From Pontederia crassipes (taxonomy: Eukaryota > Streptophyta > Magnoliopsida > Commelinales > Pontederiaceae): a stretch of 64,000 nt of DNA. Location: contig CM060184.1 in NCBI GenBank assembly GCA_030549335.1, forward strand, positions 42,869,909 to 42,933,908, written 5' to 3'. Below the pieces are notes generated by a model. The model did not search any database, was not told the DNA's origin, and saw only the letters and a list, made by a program, of their open reading frames with translations. Position numbers and translations under genes: made by a program. Below are positions 35,699 through 46,446 of this stretch, piece after piece. The stretch's first letter is position 1. Each line of letters starts with the position of its first letter.

Positions 35699-38640
35699 CT
35701 AAGTAGAGGTCTTACCAAATAGGTGCGAAAACTCCTGTCGCATCTCTGACTTGAGTTCCCATGTGGTCTCATCATCGTGATGATAACGCCAGGCTACTCT
35801 GATCATGAGCACATCTTTTTCCTTCTGGCGCTGTACCTTCCGCTCCACTATATGAGTCGGATATTTCGCGAAGGTCAAATCCGTAGCTAGATTTGGCTCT
35901 TCGATCCGTAATACATTAGCAGCATCGTGCTTGTACTTCTTAAGTATGAAAACATGGAACACATTATGTACTCGCCCATAGGAAGGTGGCAATGCTAGCC
36001 TGCGCGCTGCCTCACCTACTAACTCGAGTACCTCAAAGGGTCCCACATATCGAAGGCTGAGCTTTCCTCGCTTACTAAACCTCATAACTCCTTTCATAGG
36101 GGACACTTTTAGCAGAATCTGATCACCAGACTGAAAGATCTGCTCACGTCTGCCCTTATCCGCATAACTCTTCTGCCTGCCCTGAATTGTCTTCATCCTT
36201 TGCTTGATCAGCTCCACTTTCTCAGCATACTCTACAGCTTCCTTCATCTCTTCCTTGCTCATGATCTTCTCTTCACCTACTTCACCCCAATGAGCGGGTG
36301 AATGACAAGGTCGGCCATATAAAGCCTCGAAGAGCGCCATGCCGATACTGGAATGGTAGCTGTTATTATAAGCAAACTCGATGAGATGGATATGCTCGTC
36401 CCAACTTCCCTGCTAATCCAGTGCACAAGCTCGCAACATGTCCTCTAGTGTTTGTATAGTCCTCTCAGACTGTCCATCAGTCTAAGGATGAAAAGCAGTG
36501 CTGAAATTCAGCTTGGTACCAAATGCCTCCTGCATGCTCCTTCAGAATCTGACAGTGAATCTAGAATCTCGATCCGAAACAATCGATGCTGGAATGCCAT
36601 GTAGTCTAATCACCTCCCTAACATACAAGTCCAATAGACTCTCTACCGACTGCTTCCACCGGATGGGGATGAAGTGCGCTGCCTTAGTGAATCTGTCTAC
36701 TACTATCCATATGGCATCATGACCATTCTTGGTCCTGGATAGGTTGAATACAAAATCCATAGTGATATTATCCCACTTTCACTGTGGGACATCTAGAGAC
36801 TTCAACTTCCCGTAGGGCCTCTGGTGCTTAATCTTCACTTGCTGGCACACTAGACATCTAGACACGTACTCAGTTATCTCCCTCTTCATATCAGGCCACC
36901 AGTAGCTGCGTTGCACATCTTCGTGCTTCCAGGATGAATAGCAAACTGGGACTTATGGCACTCGTCCATTACTTCCCATCTGATGGTGATATCTGTGGTA
37001 ACCCATAATCTGTCTCTATACCATATCCCTCCATCTGTAGATACTTGAAAGTCCTTCGGTTCTTGCCGACATCTCTTCATCACCTTCTAATACTCTGGAT
37101 CCACCTTTTGAGCGACTATGATCTTGTCAATCATGCTAGGTCTCATCTTATGCATCATCCAAATCGCTCAATTACTGTCAAGTCTGGGACACCACTGGTC
37201 TAACTTCTGTAACATCTCGTACTCTCATATCCTGATGTAAGTCAGCGAGCCTTTCCACTTCCTGCTCAGTGCATCTGCCACTAAATTTGCTTTACCGGGA
37301 TGGTAATTAATAGCAAATTCATAATCCTTCAAAAGCTCCAACCAATGGCGCTGCCTCATATTAAGATCTCTCTGGTCAAAGATGTATTTGAGACTCTTAT
37401 GATCTGTGAAGATTTCAAAAGTCTCTCCATAAAGATAGTGCCTCCATATCTTCAAAGCAAAAACTATAGCTGTTAGCTCCAGATCATGAGTGGAGTAATT
37501 CACCTCATGCTTCTTTAGCTGGCACGAAGCATAAGCCACCACTTTATCATGCTGCATGAGTACACACCCTAAATCTGTCCCGCACGCATCGTTGTAAACT
37601 ACATATCCTCCACTACCCATCGGGATGGTGAGGACATGTGCTGATGTCGGGTGGTCCTTCAGTGTCTGAAAGCTCTGCTCACACTTATCAAACCAGATAA
37701 ACCTCTCAGCCTTCTTTGTGAGGTTCGTGAGTGGTGCTGTAATTTTGGAGAAGTCCCTGATGAACCTCATGTAGTAACCCGTCAATCCTAGAAAGCTGCG
37801 GATCTCAGATGCATTCTTCGGCCTTGCCCAATTAGTCACTGCTTTTATTTTTGCGGGCTCCACTGAAATGCCCTTCTTGGAAACTATATGTCCAAGAAAC
37901 ATGATCTCCTTTAGCCAAAACTCACACTTCGAGAGTTTGTCGTACAACTTGTGTTGGCGCAGAGTCTCCAACACTATCCTGAGATGTTCTCGATGCTGCT
38001 CTGGGCTGGACGAGTATATCAGAATGCCATCTATAAACACTATGACGAACTGGTCCAAGTAGGGTCTGAAGATTCTGTTCATCATATCCATAAATGCGCA
38101 GGAGCGTTCGTCAGTCCAAACGGCATCACTAAAAACTCATAGTGACCATACTTAGACCGAAAGGCTGTCTTCGGTATGTCCTCTTCTGCAACCCTCAACT
38201 GATGGTAGCCGCTCCGCAGATCGATCTTGGAGAACACAGATGCTTTGGATAAATGATCGAACAGGTCATCGATGCGGGGCAGAGGATACTTGTTCTTCAC
38301 CGTCACTTTGTTAAGCATCTTGTAATCAATGCAAAGCCGTATTGAACCATCTTTCTTCTTCACAAACAGTACAGGTGCTCCCCACGGCGAGACACTTAGC
38401 CGAATGAACCTTTTGTCTAGTAATTCTTGGATCTGCTTCTTCAACTCTTGCATCTCGGCAGGTGCCATGCGGTACGGTGCATTGGAGATGGACGCAGTGC
38501 CAGGTAGAAGTTCGATCTTGAAGTCCACCTCACGTCTCGTTGGCAATCCTGAAATATCTTTAGGGAAAACATCTGGAAACTCCCGCACTACATCATCTAT
38601 TGTAATGCGGTGGCTGGTGCATCGGTTTTAACCACACTTA
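35699..38640 (-). pseudogene. Pol of element 2: RT, RNase H, integrase, chromodomain (broken)
   Basis: RT begins at about 38588 ([16 protein letters not shown]). It runs to a frameshift near 38085, then continues in another frame to 37225. The catalytic box reads FIDG rather than FIDD (near 38035), so one metal-binding aspartate is lost. RNase H spans about 37620-37240, with the D, E, D and D positions present (YNDACG, LELTA, FTDHKS, VADALSR). The integrase zinc region and core lie from 37083 to 36400, with MDFVF, VSDRD and TDGQSE, and stops near 36887, 36540 and 36480. The C-terminal part (36340-35699) is an open stretch of 213 codons. It carries the GPFEVLE linker and a chromodomain-like end (VAWRYHHDDETTWELK). 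The intact C-terminal frame contrasts with the damaged centre. Confidence 0.9.
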
Positions 38641-39115
38641 CTAACTAGGCATAACATCCCTTCTGGATCATCTTTTGAGCCTTCATAGCTGAAACAATCA
38701 CCTTCTTGCTCTCCGATGGGGTACCCTGATGACTGTCTGTGGCTTGCCCTGTGCGCCTATTATAATCTTCTTATGTTTACAGTGTAGGGCTGCATCATGA
38801 TAAGAAAGTCAATTCATCCCTAGGATGTCATCGTAGTCTGGATGTACCTGGCCGCGTGAAGGTCTCCCATGGGGTGCTCACCCTCATGGCATGAGGCATC
38901 TGCTGCAAAAGCAAGTTAAGAGCTCGGGCGCACGACTTCAAAATAAACGAGTGCGTGACCCCTGAATCAAACAAAATAATGGTAGACACGCTAGCAATAG
39001 GAAGAGTACCTCTGATAACATCGTTATCATTCTGCTCAGCATTTGCCTCCATGTGATGCACCCTGCCATAGGCTACAGGGTTTGCGCCTCCTATGCCCCC
39101 TATGATCATGACCCC
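38640..39115 (-). pseudogene. Protease region of element 2
   Basis: Aspartic protease of the Gag-Pol polyprotein. The active site LFDSGVTHSF is intact near 38980. The frame opens near 39109 (MIIGGIGGANPVAYG) and is lost after about 38828 through a frameshift and stops. It joins the RT region in a different frame. Confidence 0.8.
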
Positions 39116-40359
39116 TCCTAGCAGGCTGGGACAGTTTCGGGCAAAATGCCCGAGCAGTCAGCATAGTATGCAAGCATCAGTCCTCCTGCGGCATTCGCCG
39201 TTATGATACCGCTCGCAATATGAGCAGCCAGTCCTCCTGTGGCACTACTGGTGCTAGTGGCTGAGGCTGACGTGGAGGAGGTGGCAGCTGTCTCAGAGGC
39301 TATTACATGAGACGTGAGTTAATTTTTACGCTTACATATTCTTAGTTAATATTTTGAAATTTTTATACTTGAAGCTGTGCTGGTGCTGTGCGATGAGGAG
39401 GTGGAGTATAGCGATGGGCCTCTCTCTGATGATAAGGCCTGTAGCGGCGGAAGCGACGATCATCCCTCCTGAATGGTCGGCGATCTTCGGTCCAAAATCG
39501 TTGTGGCTCCGCTGGTTTGGCTTGTGCTCTGGCCTTGCGCTCAGCCTAGTCCTTCTCCATGCGGATGGCCAGTCTCACTGCTTTTTTCAAGGTATCACTG
39601 TCCCCAGTCAGGACTTAAAGTCTTCAAATCCAATCGTAAATCATTGATGAATTTGTTTGCCCTTATGCGTCCTTCAAACGACATAGGGCAATATTGCTCC
39701 AGCATGACAAACTGCGCGTGGTACTTCCTCACTGTCATGGTCCCCTGGACGAGCTCTAAAAGGTTCTCGTGCTTGCTTTTCCGATCGTGAGCAGGAGTGT
39801 ATCGCTCTGCAAACTCCAATTTAAACTCCTCCTATGAGATCTCTTCTTCCTCTAGACCCCTGAACCTGGTGGCTCTAGTAGTCTTCCACCAATCCATGGC
39901 GGAGTCGGTGATCAGATGAGCAGCGTATAACATCTTTCGTCCTTCAGCACACCTCACCAGCTTAAAGACTCGGTCCAGGGCTTCTATCCATTGTTCAGCT
40001 TTGAAGAAATCTGGCTTGCCCTCTAACTGAGGCAGTTTTAGCCTCAGAAATGCCTCCAAAGTATCCTTCGCAATTTCCTGTCGGGGTCCCCGCGTGCGAT
40101 GTTGGATTGCGGGCTGGCCGCCTCCGATCTGACTGCCCTCTAGTGGGTTAGTCTCATCAAAAACTTCGTCCTGCGATGGTGCTTTCACACTGCGGCCCCT
40201 TCCTCGGTCGCGACTGGGAGTGCGACTGCGTCCACGGCCTCATCTCCGACCTTGCTGAGCTAAAGCTTGGAACGGGTCCTTTGGGCCTTCTAGCACCTCA
40301 GAAGCATTATAGGCCGAAGCGGCCCCACGCTCCTGAATCCTCTTTGAGCGTCTAGACAT
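39115..40359 (-). pseudogene. Gag of element 2 (broken)
   Basis: The start codon is at 40359 (MSRRSKRIQERGAAS), 175-190 bp from the PBS. It has an Arg-rich N-terminus (stop near 40240), then capsid segments from 40188 to 39832 (MDWWKTTRATRFRG) and from 39819 to 39595 (FAERYTPAHDRKSKHENLLE), then two zinc knuckles at about 39235-39125. The first reads CSYCERYHNGEC; the second is CILC-stop-LLGHFARNC. At about 39300-39370 an AT-rich stretch of roughly 75 bp interrupts the coding region; it begins GTATAA and ends TAATAG on the minus strand, like a small intron. Gag is the particle protein that packages the element RNA. Confidence 0.85.
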
Positions 40360-40533
40360 CTTTATCCTTTAATCATGAAAAGAAATAATACATTAGAACC
40401 AATACCATATTATGAACATGAATTTGGCTCACAATCCTCTTTTGGTGGAGAGTGTGACGACAGCTCAGCGATAGCACATGAACCTCTCTTATACCATACC
40501 ATACAATAAGATGTCAAAAGAGTCCGAACTGCG

Positions 40534-40545
40534 GCTCTGATACCA
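40534..40545 (-). promoter_or_regulatory. Primer-binding site of element 2
   Basis: Minus strand TGGTATCAGAGC is the standard plant LTR-retrotransposon site complementary to initiator tRNA-Met, 3 bp inside the 5' LTR. Confidence 0.9.
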
Positions 40546-40548
40546 TAA

Positions 40549-42465
40549 ATTAACGTCCCCAAATCGATCAACGCCATGTGATGAGGATCTATTCGAAGGC
40601 GCTACGAAAACACTATAACATTGACCAAAACTTGACCAAATCACAATTAAAAATAATGGCATGCCAATGATAAAAGCAAAGAAGGAAAGATAAAAATATC
40701 ATAAAAGTGAAAGTCCCAAAATATTACAAAGTCCATGATAACCATAATGTCTGAATTACATCAAGTTCAAAATGCGGAAATAAAGATAAAGATAACTAGG
40801 CCCTTTCTTGGTTCATGTGTTCTAGCATCGTTGGTTGCAGCACACGATCTCAACACCATAACTGATCTGGCCTTATGGAAATTAACACAGGGGAGGAGGT
40901 CCTCCCGTAAGCTATACAGTCTAGTGGGGATCCATAAGTGCATAATGCATAACAATAAATAGCAATTGGTAGAATTAGTAAGCACTTGCAATAAAATCAT
41001 ATTTGAGAGCATAAGATCATTCAATTTGAGATATAGATGGATAGAAGAGAGAGAGATCATGAGTCAATCGTATAATCATAAAAGATTTCAGGGATAATGC
41101 TGGATCAATAATCATGCTTTGTTCATCATGTTCATGTTACTTATTCATGCTCTTTGTGCTCTTACTTTCACTTAACATTAGATGCCTTTGAGTGTTTTCA
41201 TCTTGGGGGATTTACGTCAGAGACAGCCAATGAGAGATCAAGCCATGGTTAATGGAGCGATCCTACACAGCTTAAGCTCTGACCACCACTCCCATAAACA
41301 TATTCATGTCTTTCTTACTTAATAGCTTTATCACTTTGTCATACTTGCATATCATGATAGGATTGGATTATAGGACAGAGCAAAATAAGGTCAAGGATTC
41401 AATCACATAATATTTCAAACAGTAAAGAGAGCAACACACAAGCATATAAAGAATCTCAATCAAATCAGGAATCAATATGCAATTTGGACAGATATCGGTC
41501 GACCGTTTTTCAAACACCGTTCGACCGATATCTCTGGATCGGTCGACCGATTGATCTGAATGCAATACAATAAGTTTCTACTACACCGGTCGACTGATAT
41601 CTCTGAATCGGTCGACCGATAGTACTTAATAAAAAAGAGCTTCGATCGGTCGAACGATACAAGGCTCGAAAAGATTGATCGGCCGATCGGTCTCGAAGGA
41701 TCGGTCGACCGATAACCTTATCATCGGTTGACCGATATACAGGATCGGTCGACTGGTCCTCATGAAAAATAGAAATGGACAAAATCTATTTAACCACGAA
41801 TTTCAATCCAAAAATACAATCAAGGCATAAAATCAATCATTTAAGTCTAGAGGGTTAATACAGAACATATCTTGGATCAAAAGGAATCACAATCATCAAG
41901 AAGAACACATCAAACGATAATACAATCACAAACATGGTAATACAATCAATCCATTATTTTTCATATCATTTCAATCATCAAGAACACATCAAACGATAAA
42001 AACATAATTCTAATCAATTGCTATCATGTTATACAAGGAAATTTCGGTATCATCCACCTTATTTTGTGCTTGATCCTAGCTTGGCCATTTTCGAACACCA
42101 ATAATCACTTTTTCCTATCGTTCTCTTCCTAGGAAGCATCTAATTGCGAAAAGAAATAAGGAGATGATTCTAAAATCAAAAGAAGGGCAGAATTGAATAA
42201 AAAAATTAGATGAACCTTGGTGTATTCTTTCTTCCTTACTGGATGGATGGCCTTAGAGAAGAAGAGAGAGAAGTGATGGGAGAGGAACAAGGGTGGCTAA
42301 GGGAGGACTTTAGGGCAATAACCTTTTTTATAGATTAGTTATAGGACTATTAGGCTAATGGACTCATTAATTGAGTTATGGGGTTGTCTTTACAATTTGA
42401 TTTTTATTTTTTATTTCTTTTATTTTCTATTATTATTATTATTTTTAAATGTGCTGAGTATTACA
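40549..42465 (-). mobile_element. 5' LTR of chromovirus element 2
   Basis: 1917 bp; it starts TGTAATACTC at 42465 on the minus strand. Its inner end has decayed (GTTAAT in place of GTTACA). It has a TATA-like region near 42335, a palindrome cluster (41491-41758) and the same order of motifs as 33759-35658. It would drive transcription of the element towards lower coordinates. Confidence 0.92.
41491..41758. repeat. Palindrome cluster in the element 2 5' LTR
   Basis: Three perfect ATCGGTCGACCGAT copies (41538-41551, 41607-41620, 41700-41713) plus about seven variants. The perfect copies survive although the LTR is otherwise diverged. Confidence 0.9.
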
Positions 42466-42470
42466 AATGA
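42466..42470 (+). repeat. Target-site duplication AATGA (right copy)
   Basis: Identical to 33754-33758. Confidence 0.9.
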
Positions 42471-42519
42471 TATTAATGTTATTTAATATGTTATCTCATT
42501 TAGAAGAAGAAGTAGAGGA

Positions 42520-43200
42520 GTTCACAAGCATGAGAGAGGAAGAGGAATGCAGAGGGACGTCGTCAAAGGTCCGGGTCCTAAATGCAATTTGCATGGACAA
42601 AGTCCCCCCTCCCCCCTTTTCGTGCTACGCGGATGTGACGTCGGAGTCACGCCCCGCATCCTACGGACGCTTCCCGCCTTCTTCAAAAGCGGCCGAGAAC
42701 GCAATCCACGTCGAATCCCAATCCGCATCCCCCTCAAAAGCAGCGCTTCTCTCTCTCTCTCTCTCTCTCTCAGTCGCATAGAAGTCGTTCCTGCACGCGC
42801 CCGTTTCGCGTCCCCGCATCAAGACGGAGGCCTATGCTACGCACGCGGCGTCGTCTCAATCGTAGCCGTCAAATCCACGGACGGGTCCCCGAGTTTTACG
42901 CGACAGACCATTCTCCTCCCCCGGATCGAGATCGCACGGCCGGTGATGCTTCTTCACATAGTCCCACTGTTTGAAGTACGACTTGTTGACACGTGGCGAA
43001 CCGTCTGTGGTTTGGAGGCTTGGAGTAGGAGGGGGCAGCGGCGGAAGCGAACCGCCGGTTCGGCGTGCTCTTCTGGTTCGTTAGTTGGAGGGCCACGCGT
43101 CGTGAGTAAGGTGACGTCTTCTTGCTCTCTCGTGTTTGGTGTCCGAGGGCGACAGGCGTCGAGGATCTCAGAAATCAAATTAAAATTTTAATTAGGGCAG
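42520..43200. other. GC-rich island upstream of the OVATE gene
   Basis: A rise in GC and CG content, with a (CT)n run near 42748-42770, ends at about 43200. A 214-codon frame (42547-43191, plus) and others on the minus strand are open, but none has a recognisable domain. It may be a distal promoter or CpG-like region, or an unrecognised exon of another transcript. Confidence 0.35.
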
Positions 43201-44050
43201 AAAAAAGAAAACTAATGTAATTGGATGCGAATTTAGCGCCCTGGATCGTGGGGGTGGAAGACCGGAAGTACGACTCCACGCTGCATTTTATGTTGGAAAG
43301 ATCCAACACCATCACTGCTGTCCTGTTCTGCTAGAGCTAAACGAGGAGTAATTAATAAAATAGTACTTTACTGGCGGCCCCCGCCCCCGCCCCCAAACCC
43401 AATGGTCGGGTCGATTATTCAAATATCTATAAGATTAACAAGCTATTAGATAAAATATAAACAGTAAGTAAGTAGCAGCTAGGAATATCGATGTAACCCA
43501 TGAACCATCTTTTATTTTTTTGAAATATTTCAAATTCAATAAAAGAAGACCGTCAACATCGTAAAATGAACGAATGCCAGGATGCATTATCATCGTCGTT
43601 CTTCTTATAAATTAATGCTGTATAGCAAGCTAAAGCCCGATCATAAAAATTTGAACATTCCACTGTACGCCTAGCCCGAGGAAGAATCCAACTTATTCGT
43701 TCTTTGTTATTATTTTTCCTATATATGCCCGGTTGTAATAAATGGTTCCTAAAAATTTTTAAAAAGAAATACTTGCTGTGGGAAACAAAAGGGAAAAAAA
43801 AAGATAATAGATATAACTTTTGCTGACAACACTTCGTCCATGCCGTGCTGTTTGGTCACAGTGGCACCATCCACCGTCACCAACACACATGACACAACAC
43901 AACACTCAACCGTAAGGGAAAATGGCATAAGAAAAGCATGAAACGACCCCGTCCTCATCACACCCACCCACCCACACACACCTCCTCTTCCTTCGGCCTC
44001 CTCACTCACTCACCATCCTCTCTGCAACCACAACTTCCCCAACTCCCTCT
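43200..44050. other. Intergenic and promoter region of the OVATE gene
   Basis: No coding sequence was recognised. It includes a C-rich tract (GGCCCCCGCCCCCGCCCCC type, 43374-43396) and a CA-rich stretch (43950-43985) just upstream of the TATA box at 44054. Confidence 0.5.
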
Positions 44051-44053
44051 TTG

Positions 44054-44059
44054 TATAAA
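44054..44059 (+). promoter_or_regulatory. TATA box of the OVATE gene
   Basis: TATAAA sits 107 bp before the start codon and is followed by a CT-rich leader typical of plant 5' UTRs, which puts the transcription start at about 44085-44090. Confidence 0.65.
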
Positions 44060-44165
44060 GCTGCCACACCTCTCTCTCCCTCTCGTTCTGTCTTCCAGCG
44101 TCATGCAGCAGAGCACTTGACCTCTATCTCGCTCTCTGTTTGTTCTGAGCTTGGTCGGACGCAGC

Positions 44166-45218
44166 ATGGCCAAGCGACTTCGTCTCCGCTTATCTCGTAT
44201 GCTCCACGCTTCTTTTGCCTCTCGCCGCTCCAAGGACGGTGTGGACGTCGACATCTCCTTCCCAGCCGTCGTCAACCGCATCCCGCCACCACCCTTCGAC
44301 CTCTACCACCAGCATCATCCCCCAGTCGTGGCCGCGGGTAGAGGCTGCTGCCGGCCTTCCTCCTCCTCAGCCGCCGCCTCGGGCTCCTCCCGCCGCAACC
44401 GACCCTCCCCGCTTTCCGACCCTTCCGCCGCGACCTCGTACTTGTGGCGTAAGGAGGAGAAGTACTGGCACGTCGTCGCCGCCGGAGGTGGCATCTGCGT
44501 CGTTGACGGTCCGACGTCGCCCCGCCGGAAGATCGACTCCGACGATGGAGGGGTGATCTTCCCTCCCATGGATACCCGGCCGAGGACGACTGACCTCGGC
44601 CGTCGGCGGAAGGAGGCTCCGACCAGGACGCGTAGGAGGAGAAGATCATCACGGTTTCGTCTGAGCCGCAGCAACTCTTCGCTCGACGACGACGACGAGG
44701 ACAGCGGGTGGTTCACCAGCGGCGAAGAGGACGGCGTCTGTAGCTTGCCAGTCGTTCTCGACGAATTCGTCTGTTGCGGCGACGAGGAGACGGACGCGCT
44801 GATGTCGACGACGACGACGGACGTCGAATCCTCGTCAGACTACGTGGCAGCCCGCCTGCGGTTGCGGCGGAGGACGTCGACGAGGAGCCGGGAAGCGGTG
44901 GCAGCATCCCCCGATAGCGCGACGAACTCAGCGAGGGCGACAAGGAGGTTGGTGCCGTGCGCCGCGAGGGCCGCCGTTGCCGTGAGGGAGAGCTTCGCAG
45001 TGGTGAAGCGTTCGGAGGACCCGAGGGCGGACTTCCGGCGGTCGATAGCGGAGATGGTGGTCGAGAAGGAAATCTTCGACCGACGGGGATTGGAACAGCT
45101 TCTGCATTGCTTCCTGTCGCTCAACTCGCGGCGCCACCACCCGACCATCGCCGCCGCATTCCGGGATGTCTGTGACGCGATCTTCCCGCTGGCACCGGTT
45201 GCCGGCCAGCTGTCGTAG
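44166..45218 (+). CDS. OFP: OVATE family protein (transcriptional regulator)
   Basis: A 350-residue, intronless, GC-rich coding region. OVATE family proteins are plant-specific nuclear regulators, mostly repressors. They bind TALE homeodomain and TRM proteins and shape organ form and cell-wall or growth programmes. The signature OVATE domain is C-terminal, about residues 268-335: FAVVKRSEDPRADFRRSIAE, then an MVVEKEIF stretch, then LLHCFLSLNSRRHHPTIAAAF. The N-terminus (MAKRLRLRLSRML) matches the basic, LSRM-type start of the OFP7/8 subgroup. The middle is low-complexity Ser/Arg/Asp and includes an RTRRRRRSSRFR run, a likely nuclear localisation signal. The first ATG after the TATA box (44104) gives no useful frame; ATG 44166 in context GCAGCATGG is chosen. 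A possible poly(A) signal AATAAA is at 45614-45619. Exact subgroup is uncertain. Confidence 0.9.
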   Translation: MAKRLRLRLSRMLHASFASRRSKDGVDVDISFPAVVNRIPPPPFDLYHQHHPPVVAAGRGCCRPSSSSAAASGSSRRNRPSPLSDPSAATSYLWRKEEKYWHVVAAGGGICVVDGPTSPRRKIDSDDGGVIFPPMDTRPRTTDLGRRRKEAPTRTRRRRRSSRFRLSRSNSSLDDDDEDSGWFTSGEEDGVCSLPVVLDEFVCCGDEETDALMSTTTTDVESSSDYVAARLRLRRRTSTRSREAVAASPDSATNSARATRRLVPCAARAAVAVRESFAVVKRSEDPRADFRRSIAEMVVEKEIFDRRGLEQLLHCFLSLNSRRHHPTIAAAFRDVCDAIFPLAPVAGQLS

Positions 45219-46446
45219 CGTTTGCTATCATAGTGTTTTGGTTTGGTGCTTTTTTCTTTTTATCTTTTTTTTTTGGGGTTAAATTTTTCTTTTTTAAATT
45301 TTAACTTTCTTATTTCTGTGTTGTTGCGAAGGCTGTGCTGCATGGGTTGACTGGAGAGGACGATACATAGAAGTAGTGATGCTTTTGTATGAAATTGCGT
45401 GGGTTGATAAGAAGGCTCTCTGTTTATATACAGTTGAAGTGACCCCTACAACCATCTATATTAAAAAAAACCCTCTGCATGAAATGGCTTTGATATGTCT
45501 ATTATCTCTACTTCTCCGTTTAATTGTTGAATGGAAACCGTTCTTGATAGATTGTAGAATTAGCCTTAAACCTTCACGTGTCATGTTTTTACTGATGGAC
45601 TGAATTAAACATAAATAAAAGGTGCAACTGGAGAAAGAGGAATATGCAAGGTGTTCCAATCCTTAACAATTTCTCCAAAACTATTTTTGTGTAGTACATA
45701 CTCTTACTCTGCGACCATCTTAATATTAAACAATAGTCAAATAAAAAAAGTGTGCTGTCAAAATATCAAAATTGTCCACACTATAACTGATCATTGTGCC
45801 TACACTACAAGGGTAGGAGGTTGAGGGGGCCCATGAAGGGGCATGGCGTGCAATGTTGGTTTTTGACTCATTATGCCACAGTGTCAATTGCGTGATGATT
45901 GCTTAACCTCTTATTTTGCCCATTTCCATAGCTTACAGTTTCGCAAGTTGATCCAAAGTTATCAGATGCAAATCAACAGCATGATTAAATCTTAAACTAG
46001 TAATGTGTAATCCAAACAAATCTGTGCATTATTGAATTGTTAAAACACAAGACTGAAGAGTTAACTCTCCCCGGTTTAGCTTCACATTTACAGCTTGTTT
46101 CTCATGCATCACACCATACATAAATCATAGGATTTGTAACAGAAACAAATACCTAGTGACCTGCAATGTAAAACAGAAACAAGAACGTCCGAGTCCACTA
46201 ATGAAGTATTCATACATGGCATGCTTCCATTATACATCATCTTCACTATCATAAGGCGCTATGATCAGCAAAAGTACTCTTCCTTGTGCTGTACAATATA
46301 CACTGTGATCAGGAGAACCGTTTGCAGTCCTTTGTATCTAGCTCTGAACTGAGGATGATAACGATGGAACGCATGAAAAGTGTGTTCTGAAATAGCTACC
46401 TAAGCTCATGTCATGCACAAATGCACACTGTAAGCAGTACTCCATG
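45219..46446. other. Region between the two convergent genes
   Basis: It holds the 3' UTR of the OVATE gene (to about 45640) and, from the other side, the 3' UTR of the minus-strand gene (from 46446 down, end not defined). No further coding sequence or RNA gene was recognised. Confidence 0.5.

Larger units (their letters stand above)
33759..42465 (-). mobile_element. Full-length Ty3/gypsy chromovirus, element 2
   Basis: All parts are present in minus orientation: 5' LTR (42465-40549), PBS (40545-40534), gag, pol ending in a chromodomain-like region, PPT, 3' LTR (35658-33759) and 5-bp duplications AATGA on both sides. Total length is 8707 bp. Frameshifts and stops in gag and pol make it defective. 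LTR differences, many of them C-to-T or G-to-A, suggest an old, methylated insertion. It shares LTR ends, palindromes and protein sequence with element 1, so the two belong to one family or to sister families. Confidence 0.92.

Noticed and set aside
40534-40545. A tRNA gene at the primer-binding sites
   Set aside because: Only the 12 bases complementary to a tRNA 3' end are present; there is no cloverleaf around them.
42547-43191. A 214-codon open frame as a possible gene
   Set aside because: High GC opens several frames at once here, and the translation has no domain, no promoter support and no conserved look. It is kept only as a GC-rich island.
44151-44165. Upstream start at 44151 for the OVATE gene
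   Set aside because: The codon at 44151 is TTG. The first in-frame ATG is 44166, in good context, and gives the family-like N-terminus.
44272-45148. Minus-strand and alternative-frame open frames across the OVATE gene
   Set aside because: They are shadows of a GC-rich coding region; only the plus frame carries the OVATE domain.
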